Part shown: positions 50,649 through 60,969 of the stretch, in pieces
Position numbering within the stretch: position 1 is the stretch's first letter
Layout: the number at the start of each line of letters is the position of its first letter
Assembly (NCBI GenBank): GCA_963627465.1
Contig: CAVGBO010000014.1
Span: forward strand, 1-64,000
Direction of reading: 5' to 3'
Source of the DNA: CAKUFA01 sp963627465
GTDB taxonomy: Bacteria > Bacillota > Clostridia > Christensenellales > Aristaeellaceae
DNA: 64,000 nt
Notes under the pieces: model-generated
The model's database searches: none
What the model was told of the DNA's origin: nothing
What the model saw: only the letters and a program-made list of their open reading frames with translations
Made by a program: the position numbers and the translations under genes

Positions 50649-51448
50649 TTGTCCTCCCGAAGGGTGTACACACTACCCACCTGATCCCGCATGGCCAGAT
50701 CCAGACACAGCTCCACGCCCAGCTTGACCCCTTCCTGCTCGGCACGCATTTCACTGGTTTGCAATGCAAGATGGGGGGTGTTGTTTTCACCGCTCAGGTG
50801 CCCCAGAATCACGTTATGTACCCCGGTGTTCAGCAGCTGCATCAGGGCATCGGCACAGGCATCATTGCTCAGGTGTCCATGGTTGCCCAGAATGCGCTGC
50901 TTCAGTGCCATGGGGTAATGAGGATTGGCGCGGAGCATATCCGGGTCATGGTTGCTTTCCAGCAGCACCAGATTGCTCCCAGCCACGGCATCGCTGACCC
51001 GGCGGGTAAACTGCCCCAAGTCCGTGGCCGTGGCAATGCTTAAGCCGCCCCCGTACAGGCGAAAGCCCACCGGGTCAGCCGCATCGTGAGGAATGGCAAA
51101 GGGCACGACCCCAATGTCCCCCATGTAAAAGTCCTGATCTTTGTTAAAGGTCACCTTCAGTTCAGGGGGCACCACGCCGATTTTCTTATCCATGGCTCGC
51201 CAGGTGCCAGGGGTGGCATAAATGGGCAAGCGATACTTCCGTGCCATAACGCCTGCACCGCTGATGTGATCAGAATGTTCGTGGGTGATTAAAATGCCGC
51301 TCAGGGTTTGGGGCTCTACCCCGATAGAGTGCAGCGCCTCCGTCAGGGTTTTCCCCGGCTTGCCTGCATCAATCAGCAGCCGGGTTTGTCCGTACTGTAC
51401 AAACAGCGCATTGCCGCTGGAACCGGAATACAGCGGGCAAAAGATCAT
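50645..51448 (-). CDS. WalJ/YycJ-like metallo-beta-lactamase-fold hydrolase
   Basis: 267 residues. MBL metal ligands are in THEHSDHI, with SGSSGNALFV at the N-terminus, LESNHDPDM and GHLSNDACAD following. This set matches YycJ/WalJ, a protein linked to the WalRK cell-wall system or DNA metabolism. No walRK genes lie nearby. ATG 51448 follows AAAGG; TTG 51454 adds two residues. Confidence 0.88.
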   Translation of the reverse strand: MIFCPLYSGSSGNALFVQYGQTRLLIDAGKPGKTLTEALHSIGVEPQTLSGILITHEHSDHISGAGVMARKYRLPIYATPGTWRAMDKKIGVVPPELKVTFNKDQDFYMGDIGVVPFAIPHDAADPVGFRLYGGGLSIATATDLGQFTRRVSDAVAGSNLVLLESNHDPDMLRANPHYPMALKQRILGNHGHLSNDACADALMQLLNTGVHNVILGHLSGENNTPHLALQTSEMRAEQEGVKLGVELCLDLAMRDQVGSVYTLREDK

Positions 51449-51477
51449 GTCCAATAACCTTTACCTCGTTTTATCCA

Positions 51478-52224
51478 TTACACATCCAGATGCTTGGCCA
51501 CCCGTTCCTCCACAGGGGGAGGTGTCATATAATCCGAGCCAAAAAGGATGGTCAGCACCTCATCATACCGGGCAGGAATCAAGCAGGGAATGCCCTCAAA
51601 GGGGACGGTGATCTTTTCCGCAAACTGGTCAGGATGCCACACGTGCATCATCAGTTCAAATGCCCCGTTGGACATGTGCAGATCATTGCCGCTGGTCACC
51701 TTGGTGGAAACCTTCTCGTACCGCTTGGCCTTCCACTTGTAGGTAAAAGGCAAGCCCATCAGATGGGTTGCGTGCAGCAGGATGCGGTTCTTCAGCCCGA
51801 AGCGGCTGTAATCCACGTTTTTCTTCATCATGCCCTGCAGCAGATGAAGATGCAGGTAATGCATCTTCCGCTTGAAGCCCGGCTCCGGCAGGTGATCCAG
51901 AATGAACAGATCCGTAAAGGCCGCTGCCTTTTCCGGGTCACGGTTCATGACCCGTGGGGTCCAGGTATCCAGATAGGTCAGCTCAAAGCGCTGATCGCAC
52001 TCCTGGGGATACACCTGACGGAACTTGGTAAACTCCTCCCGGGTCATGAGCAGATCCACATCGTCATCCCAGGGAATAAAGCCATGGTGCCGCACAGCCC
52101 CCAGCAGGCTGCCGCACATCAGGTTATACGAGATTTGATGCCGGTCGCAGATCTTCACAATGTCCCGCAGCTGGCAAAGCAGCTCCTCATGAATCTGCTC
52201 CAGTGTCAATTTGCTTTCTTCCAC
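51478..52224 (-). CDS. LicD family phosphotransferase
   Basis: 248 residues. LicD proteins transfer phosphocholine or similar phospho-groups onto surface glycans. It has LMCGSLLGAVRHHGFIPWDDDVDL, with the metal-binding Asp cluster in the nucleotidyltransferase-like fold. GTG 52224 follows AGGAGG, which overlaps the stop of the upstream transketolase gene. Neighbours: a transketolase pair and a sugar transferase, so it belongs to a small surface-glycan cluster. The donor is unknown; no licABC choline genes are in view. Confidence 0.88.
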   Translation of the reverse strand: MEESKLTLEQIHEELLCQLRDIVKICDRHQISYNLMCGSLLGAVRHHGFIPWDDDVDLLMTREEFTKFRQVYPQECDQRFELTYLDTWTPRVMNRDPEKAAAFTDLFILDHLPEPGFKRKMHYLHLHLLQGMMKKNVDYSRFGLKNRILLHATHLMGLPFTYKWKAKRYEKVSTKVTSGNDLHMSNGAFELMMHVWHPDQFAEKITVPFEGIPCLIPARYDEVLTILFGSDYMTPPPVEERVAKHLDV

Positions 52225-52236
52225 GGATAAGCCTCC

Positions 52237-53160
52237 TTATTCCCCAAGCCAGCCCAGAGTACGCCGGCAGATGGCTTCATCATCCATTTCATATACGCCC
52301 CGGAGATACTGCTGAGTGCCAACGGTGCAGCAGTACACATCCGGCATACCGATCCGGTGCAGCTTGCAGCCTGCGCCAGCCTCTGCCAGCACTTCCGCCA
52401 CGGCAGAGCCGAAGCCCCCCACAATGGTGTGCTCTTCCACCGTAACGATATGGCGGAACCGTCCTGCCAGCTCCCGAATCTTGTCTGCATCAATGGGCTT
52501 CAGGCAGGGGAAGGACACCACCTCCGCAGACACGTTCATGGCCTGCAGCTTTTCTGCTGCGCTGACGGTCTGCGTCAGGATGCCGCCGGCGGACAGCAAG
52601 GCCACGTCCGTGCCTTTGCGCAAAGTCAAGGCTTGAGGAAGCTGCCAGTTTTCCACCGGCTCCGTATGCAGGGTCGGTTCACCGCCCCGGCCAAGGCGCA
52701 GATAGCAGGTGCCCGGGGTGCGGAGCATCACCGGCACTACAGCCTCCACCTCTGCCGGATCCCCGGGGGTGAAAACCGTTACCCCCGGCAAGGCACGAAG
52801 CACTGCCATGTCTTCCGTTGCATGGTGGCTCATGCCCAGGCTGCCGTAAACAAAGCCGCCGCCTACGCACACAATTTTCACATTGGCATCGTGATAGGCG
52901 CAGTCGTTGCGAATCTGCTCCAAGCACCGCAGGGTAGGAAAGTTGCCGATGGAGTAGGTCAGCACCGTTCTCCCTTCCCGTGCAAGGCCTGCCGCCAAAC
53001 CGGTCATGGCCTGCTCCGCAATACCTGCGTTGATAAACTGATCCGGATAGGTTTCCCAGAAGGGCTTCAGCACGCCGAAGCCCAGGTCGCCGGTCACCAG
53101 CGTCAATTTAGGATCAGCGGCGGCTTCACGCATCAGGGCTCTGGTAAATGCATCTCTCAT
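52237..53160 (-). CDS. Transketolase, C-terminal subunit
   Basis: 307 residues: pyrimidine-binding domain of thiamine diphosphate enzymes (about 1-165; the catalytic Glu is in NAGIAEQAMTGLAAG) and the transketolase C-terminal domain (about 180-300). It pairs with the N-terminal subunit encoded just upstream with a four-base overlap. Split transketolases are common in bacterial surface-sugar and secondary gene clusters, so it is not a broken gene. Confidence 0.92.
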   Translation of the reverse strand: MRDAFTRALMREAAADPKLTLVTGDLGFGVLKPFWETYPDQFINAGIAEQAMTGLAAGLAREGRTVLTYSIGNFPTLRCLEQIRNDCAYHDANVKIVCVGGGFVYGSLGMSHHATEDMAVLRALPGVTVFTPGDPAEVEAVVPVMLRTPGTCYLRLGRGGEPTLHTEPVENWQLPQALTLRKGTDVALLSAGGILTQTVSAAEKLQAMNVSAEVVSFPCLKPIDADKIRELAGRFRHIVTVEEHTIVGGFGSAVAEVLAEAGAGCKLHRIGMPDVYCCTVGTQQYLRGVYEMDDEAICRRTLGWLGE

Positions 53161-54035
53161 GGCCGTTGCGCCTCCAATTCCTTCAGTGCGGCTTCGTACT
53201 CTTCTCCCTGAGGGGTACGATAGTGCCAGAGAATATCATTTTCCATAAAGCTGACGCCCTTGCCCTTCACCGTGACGGCAATGATTACCGTGGGCTTGCC
53301 GCTGCCCCGGGCAACCTTGGCCTTTTCGAAGGCGTCCCGAAGAGCATCCAAATCATGGCCGTCCACAATGATGGTATTCCAGCCAAAGGCCGTCCACTTA
53401 TCACCGAAGGGCTCCAGCGCCAGGGTGTTTTCGCAAAAGTCCAGGGACTGCATTCGATTGTGATCCACCACGGCAATCAGGTTATCCAGCCGATATTGGT
53501 GCGCCTGCAAGGCGGCTTCCCACACGGCGCCTTCGTCGCACTCTCCATCCCCCAACACGGCATAGACTCGATGATCCGCCTTGTCCATCTTGGCGGCCAG
53601 TGCCATGCCTGCAGCTACTGCCAGTCCGTGACCCAGGGATCCGGTGGACAGCTCCACCCCGGGAACACCCTTGTGGCTTACATGGCCGGACAAGCGGGAG
53701 CCGTTCTGGTAGTGGGTCTTCAGCTCTTCCACAGGGAAAAAGCCCCGCTCCGCCAAGGCAGCGTACACCGCTGCCCCTGCATGACCCTTGCTGAGGATCA
53801 GCCGATCCCGTTCCGGCATTTGGGGCTGTTTGGGATCAACGTGCAGCACCCCGGTATAAAGGGTGGCCATAATATCCGCCAAGGAAAAGATGGCACCGAT
53901 GTGGCTGCCCCGGCTCAGGTGGGTCATTTCCAGCCCGTGCCGGCGAATCAACCAGGCCAGCACCCGGGGATCCGATGTATCCGGCTCGCCCTGAAACCCC
54001 GCATGGGTCAGTGCCGTATAGCTCATGTCAGCCAT
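53157..54035 (-). CDS. Transketolase, N-terminal (thiamine diphosphate-binding) subunit
   Basis: 292 residues. ThDP motif GDGECDEGAVWEAALQAHQYRLDN (with the metal-binding Gly-Asp-Gly and Asn), plus RLILSKGHAGAAVYAAL and STGSLGHGLAVAAGMA, matching the transketolase N domain. With the C-terminal subunit it transfers two-carbon units. ATG 54035 follows AAAGGA and overlaps the sugar-transferase stop by eight bases. A longer reading to 54158 is within that gene and is rejected. Confidence 0.92.
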   Translation of the reverse strand: MADMSYTALTHAGFQGEPDTSDPRVLAWLIRRHGLEMTHLSRGSHIGAIFSLADIMATLYTGVLHVDPKQPQMPERDRLILSKGHAGAAVYAALAERGFFPVEELKTHYQNGSRLSGHVSHKGVPGVELSTGSLGHGLAVAAGMALAAKMDKADHRVYAVLGDGECDEGAVWEAALQAHQYRLDNLIAVVDHNRMQSLDFCENTLALEPFGDKWTAFGWNTIIVDGHDLDALRDAFEKAKVARGSGKPTVIIAVTVKGKGVSFMENDILWHYRTPQGEEYEAALKELEAQRP

Positions 54036-54732
54036 GTTGATGATCCTTTCCGGCCTTTTCATCCGCCATTTTCTTTGCCTTGCCGAAGACACCGCCAATG
54101 GTCTCAAAGAACAGCCCCACATCCAGCCCGAAGGACTGATGCATGGCGTACTCCACACGAAGGCGGTTCTTCTCCGGCAGGATGTACTTCTCGAAATTCG
54201 CCACCGGGTCTGTTTCGCCTACCAGCTCATCCTGGGCAATGTACACAATGCTGGAGCGATCCGTAATGCCGGGACGCACCCACAGGATGCACTCCTGCTC
54301 CTTGGTGTACTGGGTGGTGTACAACAGCAGCTCCGGCCGGGGACCCACAAAGGACATATCCCCCTTGATGATGTTAAACAGCTGAGGAAGCTCGTCCAGC
54401 TTCAGCCGGCGCATGACCTTGCCTGCCCGGGTTACCCGGTTATCATTCAACGCCGTGCAGCCGCCGGACTTATCCGCATCCACCACCATGGAGCGGAACT
54501 TGAGGATATAGAAGGGCTGGTTGTGGTATCCCCCCCGAACCGCCTTGTAGAATACAGGGCCGGGAGAATCCAGCTTGACCCAAATGGCCAAGGGCAGCAT
54601 GATGATGCAGCCGGGAATCAGTAAAATCAGTGCCAGCAGGAAGTCAATGATCCGCTTCACCACATGGCTGTAAAAGGGGTGGGACAGGGGACCATCCCAC
54701 CGGGGCATTTCAGGAAGCTGCTGCTTAGCCAT
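54028..54732 (-). CDS. Undecaprenyl-phosphate sugar transferase (initiating glycosyl-1-phosphate transferase)
   Basis: 234 residues. One membrane helix region (about 25-50, KRIIDFLLALILLIPGCII) is followed by the catalytic domain with FYILKFRSM, LDELPQLFNIIKGDMSFVGPRPE and RPGIT. It puts the first sugar phosphate on the lipid carrier for a capsule, exopolysaccharide or glycoprotein glycan. No flippase or polymerase genes are in view, so the rest of the pathway lies elsewhere. It follows spo0J after 83 bases. Confidence 0.92.
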   Translation of the reverse strand: MAKQQLPEMPRWDGPLSHPFYSHVVKRIIDFLLALILLIPGCIIMLPLAIWVKLDSPGPVFYKAVRGGYHNQPFYILKFRSMVVDADKSGGCTALNDNRVTRAGKVMRRLKLDELPQLFNIIKGDMSFVGPRPELLLYTTQYTKEQECILWVRPGITDRSSIVYIAQDELVGETDPVANFEKYILPEKNRLRVEYAMHQSFGLDVGLFFETIGGVFGKAKKMADEKAGKDHQHG

Positions 54733-54763
54733 CGTTCATCATCCTTTATCGTCATTGCTTGGC

Positions 54764-54810
54764 AACCTTGCCGTAACAAGGTTTGAGCGCCGGCATTGCG
54801 CACGGCGCCC
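54764..54810 (-). other. Two hairpins between spo0J and the sugar-transferase gene
   Basis: GAGCGCCG/CGGCGCCC (54785-54792 and 54803-54810) and AACCTTG/CAAGGTT (54764-54770 and 54777-54783). No T-run follows either on the minus strand, so they may be weak attenuators or transcript-end stabilisers. Confidence 0.4.
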
Positions 54811-54815
54811 AAGGA

Positions 54816-55688
54816 TTACATTTCTTCCAGACGGAGGAGAAGATCATTCAAATGCTCCAGCTCTTCAGCGGAATAATAACTGAGCACAATGCGTCCCTTC
54901 TTGGCATTGCCGGTCAGGGTGGCACGGATGCCCATGGTCTCCCGAATGCGGCCTTCCAGCTCCGTCAACTCCGCAGGCATTTGGTGGGGCTTGCGAGGCT
55001 TCACGGTAGGAACAGGCTGCTGCCTTTCTTTATGCAAGGCTGCGATTTCTTCCAGCTGCCGGACGGAATACCCTTTTTCCACGGTTTCCTTTGCCAAAGC
55101 GGACTGCAGGTCAGGGGAATCCAACCCAGCCAGCACCCGGGCATGACCGGCGGAAAGCGTCCCTGCCGTGATCCGATCCTGTACATCCTGGGGCAGGGTC
55201 AGCAGCCGCAGCAGATTGGCTACGTTGGGGCGGCTCATGCTCAATCGCTGGGCAACCGCCTCCTGGGTGTAGCCACACTGGCGCATCAGTGCCCGAATGC
55301 CTGCGGCAGCCTCAAGGGGATTCAGATCCTCCCGCTGCATGTTCTCCAGCAAGGCAATCTCCTGCCGCTGGATGATATCCAAATCCCGGACAATGCAGGG
55401 CACCGTATCCAAGCCTGCCATGCGGCTAGCACGCCAGCGCCGCTCACCGGCCACAATGACGTACCGTCCACCGGTTTTGGGTGCAACAATGATCGGCTGC
55501 AGCACCCCCTGATCCCGAATGGACTGTGCCAGCTGCGCAAGGCTTTCATCCGCAAAGCTGCGCCGGGGCTGATCCGTATTGGGATCAATGTCCCCGATGC
55601 TGATCTGCTGCATACCTGCTTCCAGCTCTTCATCCGTAGGCAGAAGTGCGTCCAATCCGCGCCCCAGTCCGTGACTCTTTTTCGCCAT
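54816..55688 (-). CDS. spo0J: Chromosome-partitioning protein ParB/Spo0J
   Basis: CTP-dependent clamp that loads at parS sites and helps chromosome segregation. 290 residues. It starts MAKKSHGLGRGLDALLP; ParB motifs NTDQPRRSF and GERRWRASRMAGL (CTP-binding) are present, then the helix-turn-helix (about 140-190: GYTQEAVAQRLSMSRPNVANLLRLL). The C-terminal part dimerises. It follows soj after 47 bases. Confidence 0.96.
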   Translation of the reverse strand: MAKKSHGLGRGLDALLPTDEELEAGMQQISIGDIDPNTDQPRRSFADESLAQLAQSIRDQGVLQPIIVAPKTGGRYVIVAGERRWRASRMAGLDTVPCIVRDLDIIQRQEIALLENMQREDLNPLEAAAGIRALMRQCGYTQEAVAQRLSMSRPNVANLLRLLTLPQDVQDRITAGTLSAGHARVLAGLDSPDLQSALAKETVEKGYSVRQLEEIAALHKERQQPVPTVKPRKPHQMPAELTELEGRIRETMGIRATLTGNAKKGRIVLSYYSAEELEHLNDLLLRLEEM

Positions 55689-55735
55689 GCCGTTTCCTCT
55701 TCCCTGTTCCCCGATGCTCGCTCAGGTTAATGCTT

Positions 55736-56503
55736 TTATGCCTTTACGCCGTTATCTTTCAGGAATTCCTCTGCCAGTGCCCGGTAAGCCACAGCCCCGG
55801 CAGATTTCGGGTCATACATGTGAATCGGTTCCCCGTGGGAAGGTGCCTCCCCTAAGCGGACGCTGCGGGGAATGGTGGTGGCATACACTTTCTTCTTGAA
55901 GTGTTTCTTCACCTGCTCCACCACTTGCAGGCCCAGATTGGTACGGCCGTCCAGCATGGTCAGCAGCACGCCTTCAATATCAATGCGGGGATTGATGGTC
56001 TTCTTAATGCGGCTGATGGTATTCATCAGGCTGGTAACGCCCTCCAGCGCATAATACTCGCACTGAATGGGAATGATCACCCGGTCTGCCGCTGCCATAG
56101 CGTTCAGGGTCAGCAGATTCAGGGACGGCGGGCAGTCGATAAAGATGAAGTCGTAGTCCCGCTGTACCTGCGCCAATTCGGACTTCAGCCGAAACTCTCG
56201 TTGGGGCACGTCCACCAGTTCCAACTCTGCGCCTGCCAGGCGAATGTCCACCGGTGCCAGAGAAAGCCCCGGCACCTGGGTGGGACGGATGCAGCTCTTC
56301 AGCGGCACACGACCCAGCAGTGCCTCATACACGCAGTTCTCCCCTGCCTTCATGCCCAGACCGCTGGTGGTATTGCCCTGAGGATCCAAGTCCACCACCA
56401 GTACCCGTTGACCCATGTCAGCCAAAATGGCTGTCAGATTCACGGCCGTGGTGGTCTTTCCCACGCCGCCCTTTTGGTTGGTAATCGCGATTACTTTCGC
56501 CAT
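55736..56503 (-). CDS. soj: Chromosome-partitioning ATPase ParA/Soj
   Basis: ParA-type ATPase working with Spo0J in chromosome segregation and control of initiation. 255 residues. The deviant Walker A KGGVGKTTT at the N-terminus; LVVDLDPQGN and FIFIDCPPSLN follow. ATG 56503 follows AGAGAGGG; upstream extension to 56578 lacks family support. It has its own promoter at 56620-56648. Confidence 0.97.
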   Translation of the reverse strand: MAKVIAITNQKGGVGKTTTAVNLTAILADMGQRVLVVDLDPQGNTTSGLGMKAGENCVYEALLGRVPLKSCIRPTQVPGLSLAPVDIRLAGAELELVDVPQREFRLKSELAQVQRDYDFIFIDCPPSLNLLTLNAMAAADRVIIPIQCEYYALEGVTSLMNTISRIKKTINPRIDIEGVLLTMLDGRTNLGLQVVEQVKKHFKKKVYATTIPRSVRLGEAPSHGEPIHMYDPKSAGAVAYRALAEEFLKDNGVKA

Positions 56504-56619
56504 ATTGCCCTCTCTTCCGGGGTCTAAAAGCCGCTGGATGCGGCACATAACAAAGCCATGTTTCACCCATGCAGGCAAACTTTTCGTCGCCGAAAAGACG
56601 CACCAAGGGTGCTCTTATC

Positions 56620-56648
56620 ATTATACTGATTTTCCAAAGGATTGTAAA
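56620..56648 (-). promoter_or_regulatory. Promoter of the soj-spo0J genes
   Basis: On the minus strand: TTTACA (56643-56648), 17-base spacer, TATAAT (56620-56625). Confidence 0.65.
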
Positions 56649-56701
56649 GCAACATTCCGCAGGGCGGCAGGGCGAAAAGGGAAAATTTCTTTCCATTCCC
56701 C

Positions 56702-56755
56702 TTGACATTTTTCTGAAATGGTGTAGAATATTATCGAAGGTCAAAGAAAGTCAAA
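56702..56755 (+). promoter_or_regulatory. clpB promoter with CtsR operator
   Basis: TTGACA (56702-56707), 16-base spacer, TAGAAT (56724-56729). Just downstream, GGTCAAA (56739-56745), a 3-base spacer (GAA), AGTCAAA (56749-56755) matches the CtsR heptad direct repeat with one change. CtsR represses clp genes at normal temperature and lets go on heat stress. ctsR itself is not in the window. Confidence 0.75.
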
Positions 56756-56805
56756 CAGTGACAATCTCCTGATCTTCTCAGTCTATGCCAAAGGAGGCAT
56801 GAACC

Positions 56806-59403
<2,598 letters not shown>

Positions 59404-59421
59404 ATGATCCCTGCATACTCA

Positions 59422-59458
59422 AAAAGGCACTGCCGCAGTTTTCGCGGCAGTGCCTTTT
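59422..59458. terminator. Bidirectional terminator between clpB and mscL
   Basis: Perfect 15-bp stem AAAAGGCACTGCCGC (59422-59436) / GCGGCAGTGCCTTTT (59444-59458), with A-rich and T-rich ends serving both genes. Confidence 0.9.
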
Positions 59459-59499
59459 GTGTACAGTCGTCCATGAAGTTTTCCCGCAAGCCAAACTGC

Positions 59500-59898
59500 T
59501 TACTGATCCAGCTGGCTGGTGCAGTGGGGGCACCGGGTTGCATCAATGGCAATATCCGTCTTGCAGAAGGGGCACTTCTTGGTGGTGGGAGCGGCAGGCG
59601 TTTCCTTCTTCTTGCCCAGGGACAGCAGCTTGTTAATGCCCCGCATCAGGCAGAAGAGGATGAAAGCCATGATGATGAAGTTCACCACCGCTGTCAGGAA
59701 GGCAGAGGCAAACGTCCCCACATCCTCCCAGGTGTAGGTAGCCGATCCCATGATCACGTTCAGCAAGGGGTTGATGAAGTTATCCGTCAGGGAGGTGACA
59801 ATGTTGGAGAAGGCGCCGCCTACAATGACGCCCACAGCCATGTCCATCACATTGCCGCGAAGAGCAAACTTTTTGAACTCCTCAAAAAACTTTTTCAT
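59500..59898 (-). CDS. mscL: Large-conductance mechanosensitive channel with a zinc-ribbon tail
   Basis: Emergency valve against hypo-osmotic shock. 132 residues. Family core: MKKFFEEFKKFALRGNVMDMAVGVIVGGAF (first helix region), TM2 FIIMAFILFCLMRGINKL. The C-terminal 25 residues form a zinc-ribbon (CPFCKTDIAIDATRCPHCTSQ), two Cys-x2-Cys pairs. ATG 59898 follows GAGGTG. It is last in the glnS-gltX-ECF-ECF-mscL run. Confidence 0.95.
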   Translation of the reverse strand: MKKFFEEFKKFALRGNVMDMAVGVIVGGAFSNIVTSLTDNFINPLLNVIMGSATYTWEDVGTFASAFLTAVVNFIIMAFILFCLMRGINKLLSLGKKKETPAAPTTKKCPFCKTDIAIDATRCPHCTSQLDQ

Positions 59899-59914
59899 GC
59901 CGCACACCTCTTTC

Positions 59915-60394
59915 TTATTTCGTCAGGCTTTCCAGCCGGGGAACCAGGGTTGTCAGCACCAAGCCTACGCATACGCCGGCCACGGCCTGAATCAGGTTGC
60001 CAGGAATATCCGCAAGGGCGAACTCCGGCACGGCAATCCACTCATACACGAAGTAGCCCAGCACCATGACCGCTTCCGCCGCAATGAAGGCCAGCACCGT
60101 ACGCTTCCGGTCGTTCTTCCGGTAAATCAGCCACGCCACGGCGGCCATCAGCCCCTTGACCACAAGGGTAACAGGCGCATACACCGGGTACACCAGCAAA
60201 TCCGCCAGCATGCTGCCCACAGCCGCCGCAGGAATCCCCAGCGGTCCCAGCAGCATGACGGCCAGCAGAATCAGCCCATCCCCCAGATGAATGTACCCAG
60301 AGCCCAGGGGAATATGGGGAAAAATCGTCAGCACGCAGATCATGGCCGCCATCACACCGGCAATGGCCAGCTTCTTCACCTTTGCATCTTGCAT
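59915..60394 (-). CDS. ECF transporter S component (second of a tandem pair)
   Basis: 159 residues with about five membrane helices. The HIPLGSGYIHLGDGLILLA motif is typical of substrate-binding S components of the PF07155-like group. It would bind a vitamin or similar and need the shared EcfT/EcfA1A2 module, not present here. Substrate unknown. It lies 13 bases after the first S component and 16 bases before mscL. Confidence 0.8.
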   Translation of the reverse strand: MQDAKVKKLAIAGVMAAMICVLTIFPHIPLGSGYIHLGDGLILLAVMLLGPLGIPAAAVGSMLADLLVYPVYAPVTLVVKGLMAAVAWLIYRKNDRKRTVLAFIAAEAVMVLGYFVYEWIAVPEFALADIPGNLIQAVAGVCVGLVLTTLVPRLESLTK

Positions 60395-60407
60395 GGCACG
60401 AGCCTCC

Positions 60408-60944
60408 TTAGTGGGTCACGTGATGGAACTGCTTTTCCAGCCCCAGCGGAATGCACAGCACCCAGGCGATAACTGCGCCCACAACAGCCTGCAGGCACTG
60501 GAAAGGCAGCTTCACCAACGCCGTTTCCGGCGTGCTGTATACAAAGGCACGGCCAATGGTGTAACCGGCAACCATGATCACCGCACCCACCAGCAAGGCA
60601 ACCGCCGCCGATACAGGCTTCTTCCACTTCAGCTTTGCAAACAGCAGGGAGACGGCCACAGCCTGCAAGCCATGGGTCACAAGGCTGACAAACATGGGTG
60701 CAGGATAGAAGAGGGCATCCCCCAGGAAGGCTCCTACGCCGCAGGCCAGGAAGGCAGACAGGGGATCCATCAGCAGGGACGCCGTGCCAATGACCGCATC
60801 ATTGAAGTACAGATGTCCGCCGGGCACAGGAATGCTCATGACGCTCATGCTCAGCACAATGACCATGGCCATGAAAAGCGCCGTCAAGGTAAGCCACAGC
60901 ACAGGCTTTTGCCGACGAAGGCCATCGTTCTTTACCAACTTCAT
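60408..60944 (-). CDS. ECF transporter S component (first of a tandem pair)
   Basis: 178 residues with about five membrane helices and the pattern IPVPGGHLYFNDAVIGTASLL. Related to but clearly distinct from the next gene. ATG 60944 follows AAAGGA. No riboswitch is seen upstream; the gene follows gltX after 25 bases, so it is read on the same transcript. Substrate unknown. Confidence 0.8.
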   Translation of the reverse strand: MKLVKNDGLRRQKPVLWLTLTALFMAMVIVLSMSVMSIPVPGGHLYFNDAVIGTASLLMDPLSAFLACGVGAFLGDALFYPAPMFVSLVTHGLQAVAVSLLFAKLKWKKPVSAAVALLVGAVIMVAGYTIGRAFVYSTPETALVKLPFQCLQAVVGAVIAWVLCIPLGLEKQFHHVTH

Positions 60945-60969
60945 CAGATCCTTTCAAGGCGATGAAAGA

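Larger units (their letters stand above)
56504..56805. promoter_or_regulatory. Divergent control region of soj and clpB
   Basis: 302 bases without a gene. It holds the soj promoter and the clpB promoter with its CtsR-type operator, listed separately. No other gene is seen here; a parS-like half site (TGTTTCAC at 56559) lacks the second half. Confidence 0.7.

Noticed and set aside
52237..54035. Transketolase split by a frameshift
   Set aside because: Both parts have good starts, the ATGA overlap is clean, and two-subunit transketolases are well known.
56559..56574. parS site near soj
   Set aside because: Only the left half (TGTTTCAC) matches the parS consensus; the right half does not.
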